Below, one piece after another: positions 6,328 to 6,997 of a stretch of 6,997 bases of DNA. The stretch's first letter is position 1. Every line of letters begins with the position of its first letter. The position numbers and the translations under genes are program-made. The notes beneath the pieces are model-generated. The model worked only from the letters and a program-made list of their open reading frames with translations, was not told the DNA's origin and did no database searches. The stretch is from Victivallales bacterium. GTDB lineage: Bacteria; Verrucomicrobiota; Lentisphaeria; Victivallales; JAUVCU01. The stretch spans positions 1 through 6,997 of the forward strand of contig JAOZMT010000108.1 in assembly GCA_029934175.1 (NCBI GenBank), given 5' to 3'.

Positions 6328-6735
6328 TTATTTTTTTTTAATATCTACATTCTTTCTTGCTTCCACTAAACATACAACAGGGGTGGTAAATGAACTAGCT
6401 CCTTTTGATGTTAATGGGGCGAGGAAATAATTAGGCTCTCCACTTAGTCCTAAATCTTTGTCATATTCTAATTTAATATGTGAAAAAAGAGGCAAGTCAT
6501 TAGTTCTTGCGACATCAGATAAGATTGGTCTTAAAATACTTTCACAAATAACAAATTCATTGACAAAGTTTTTTAAATTTGCAAAATCATATCTAATATT
6601 AGCCTCTGTTACTTCTGCCATTTTATATTCTTTTTCTTGAATAAATGTATCGTATTCATACATATAATCAAAGGTTTCACAAACTTCATTTATATCTGCA
6701 AAACTAGAATATGTCTTCAAGTTTTTATCACTCAT
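6328..6735 (-). CDS. Truncated PD-(D/E)XK-like nuclease remnant (135 aa)
   Basis: The sequence resembles the first half of a family of hypothetical PD-(D/E)XK-like proteins, best known to me from cyanobacteria. Their usual order is 'SEF...APIL...LFSGIEFNVDPE.GL.G.CDF....APVV.(L/I)VEAKK', followed by GGL.QC.AEM.AA and VTTG segments. Here NEFVICESILRPIL is at 59-72, LFSHIKLEYDKDLGLSGEPNYF at 83-104 and TPVVCLVEARKN at 118-129. It ends six residues later, so the whole second half is missing and the bioB ribosome binding site follows at once. The catalytic Asp is Asn102 and the Lys of E-x-K is Arg127, so nuclease activity is unlikely. The start is supported by AGAGG about 7 nt upstream and an 8-nt overlap with the previous gene. 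It is probably a decayed gene or a non-catalytic derivative. The family match is from memory of the motif pattern. Confidence 0.65.
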   Translation of the reverse strand: MSDKNLKTYSSFADINEVCETFDYMYEYDTFIQEKEYKMAEVTEANIRYDFANLKNFVNEFVICESILRPILSDVARTNDLPLFSHIKLEYDKDLGLSGEPNYFLAPLTSKGASSFTTPVVCLVEARKNVDIKKK

Positions 6736-6955
6736 TGTTTACCTCTTTTTTATAACTATTATTTATAACTAAAATCCATCCTCGTTCACAAGTTTCATCA
6801 TCTCTACTACTTTCCTTAAAATGAAAATAAAACAGTTCTTGCTCTTTTATTTTACCTTCAAATTGTGCTAAAATTTCTATTTTTTTCTCTAATTCACTTA
6901 GTTTGCCACGACATTGTTTTGACAAAAGCGAACCTTCCTCAAATCTATTCATCAT
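6728..6955 (-). CDS. Small unknown charged protein (75 aa)
   Basis: I do not recognise this protein. It is soluble and highly charged, with a likely helix or coiled coil at about 13-40 (RGKLSELEKKIEILAQFEGKIKEQ) and a C-terminal part containing ESSRDDETCERGWILVINNS. No membrane segment or known motif is visible. Its TGA stop overlaps the start of the nuclease remnant by 8 nt, so the two are probably translated in series. The start is uncertain: ATG codons at 6955 and 6952 have no clear SD. A GAGGAAGG stretch inside the gene lies 6 nt before an in-frame TTG (codon 11, first base at 6925), which would give a 65-aa protein. The gene could be a fragment, or a small partner of the next gene. Confidence 0.5.
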   Translation of the reverse strand: MMNRFEEGSLLSKQCRGKLSELEKKIEILAQFEGKIKEQELFYFHFKESSRDDETCERGWILVINNSYKKEVNNE

Positions 6956-6997
6956 TTGGCATAATGCTAAATTCCTATTTTATTTACAAACTTTTTT

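Overview
The window is strongly AT-rich and densely coded, and every gene I can support lies on the minus strand. Most starts have a Shine-Dalgarno of the AAGGA(G) type, and stops are TAA or TGA, so the standard code fits. The clearest taxonomic hint is the prepilin N-terminus, where a Lys rather than the usual Gly precedes FTLIELLVVIAIISIL. That pattern is common in the large pseudopilin families of Lentisphaerota and relatives. An Rpn-type nuclease and a biotin synthase with the Cys pattern of anaerobe enzymes also fit an anaerobic, possibly host-associated, Lentisphaerota-like bacterium. The lineage is an inference, not a proof.

Layout in transcription order, right to left. Cluster A has three genes: a 75-aa unknown protein (6955-6728), a 135-residue remnant of a PD-(D/E)XK-like nuclease (6735-6328, overlapping the first by 8 nt), and biotin synthase bioB (6311-5376). 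A gap of about 79 bp carries a candidate sigma-70-type promoter. Cluster B has five tightly packed genes: a 495-aa single-pass membrane protein of unknown function (5296-3809), an Rpn/PDDEXK_2-type nuclease with a heptad-repeat tail (3798-2632), a type II/IV pseudopilin (2609-2022), thioredoxin reductase trxB (2010-1090), and an enlarged nucleoside-diphosphate-kinase-like protein (1085-153). Gaps in cluster B are only about 4-22 nt, so it looks like one operon with translational coupling. The last 152 bases hold two hairpins and a 14-bp direct repeat but no convincing gene.

Functionally the window mixes housekeeping genes (trxB, bioB) with accessory ones. I see no complete defence or mobile system. 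Four points deserve attention. The NDPK-like protein keeps the usual active-site residues around large insertions. The BioB lacks the canonical [2Fe-2S] ligands Cys97 and Arg260 but has replacement cysteines. The nuclease remnant is cut off right at its E-x-K motif and has lost its catalytic Asp and Lys. The 495-aa membrane protein is unrecognised and is encoded just upstream of an Rpn nuclease.
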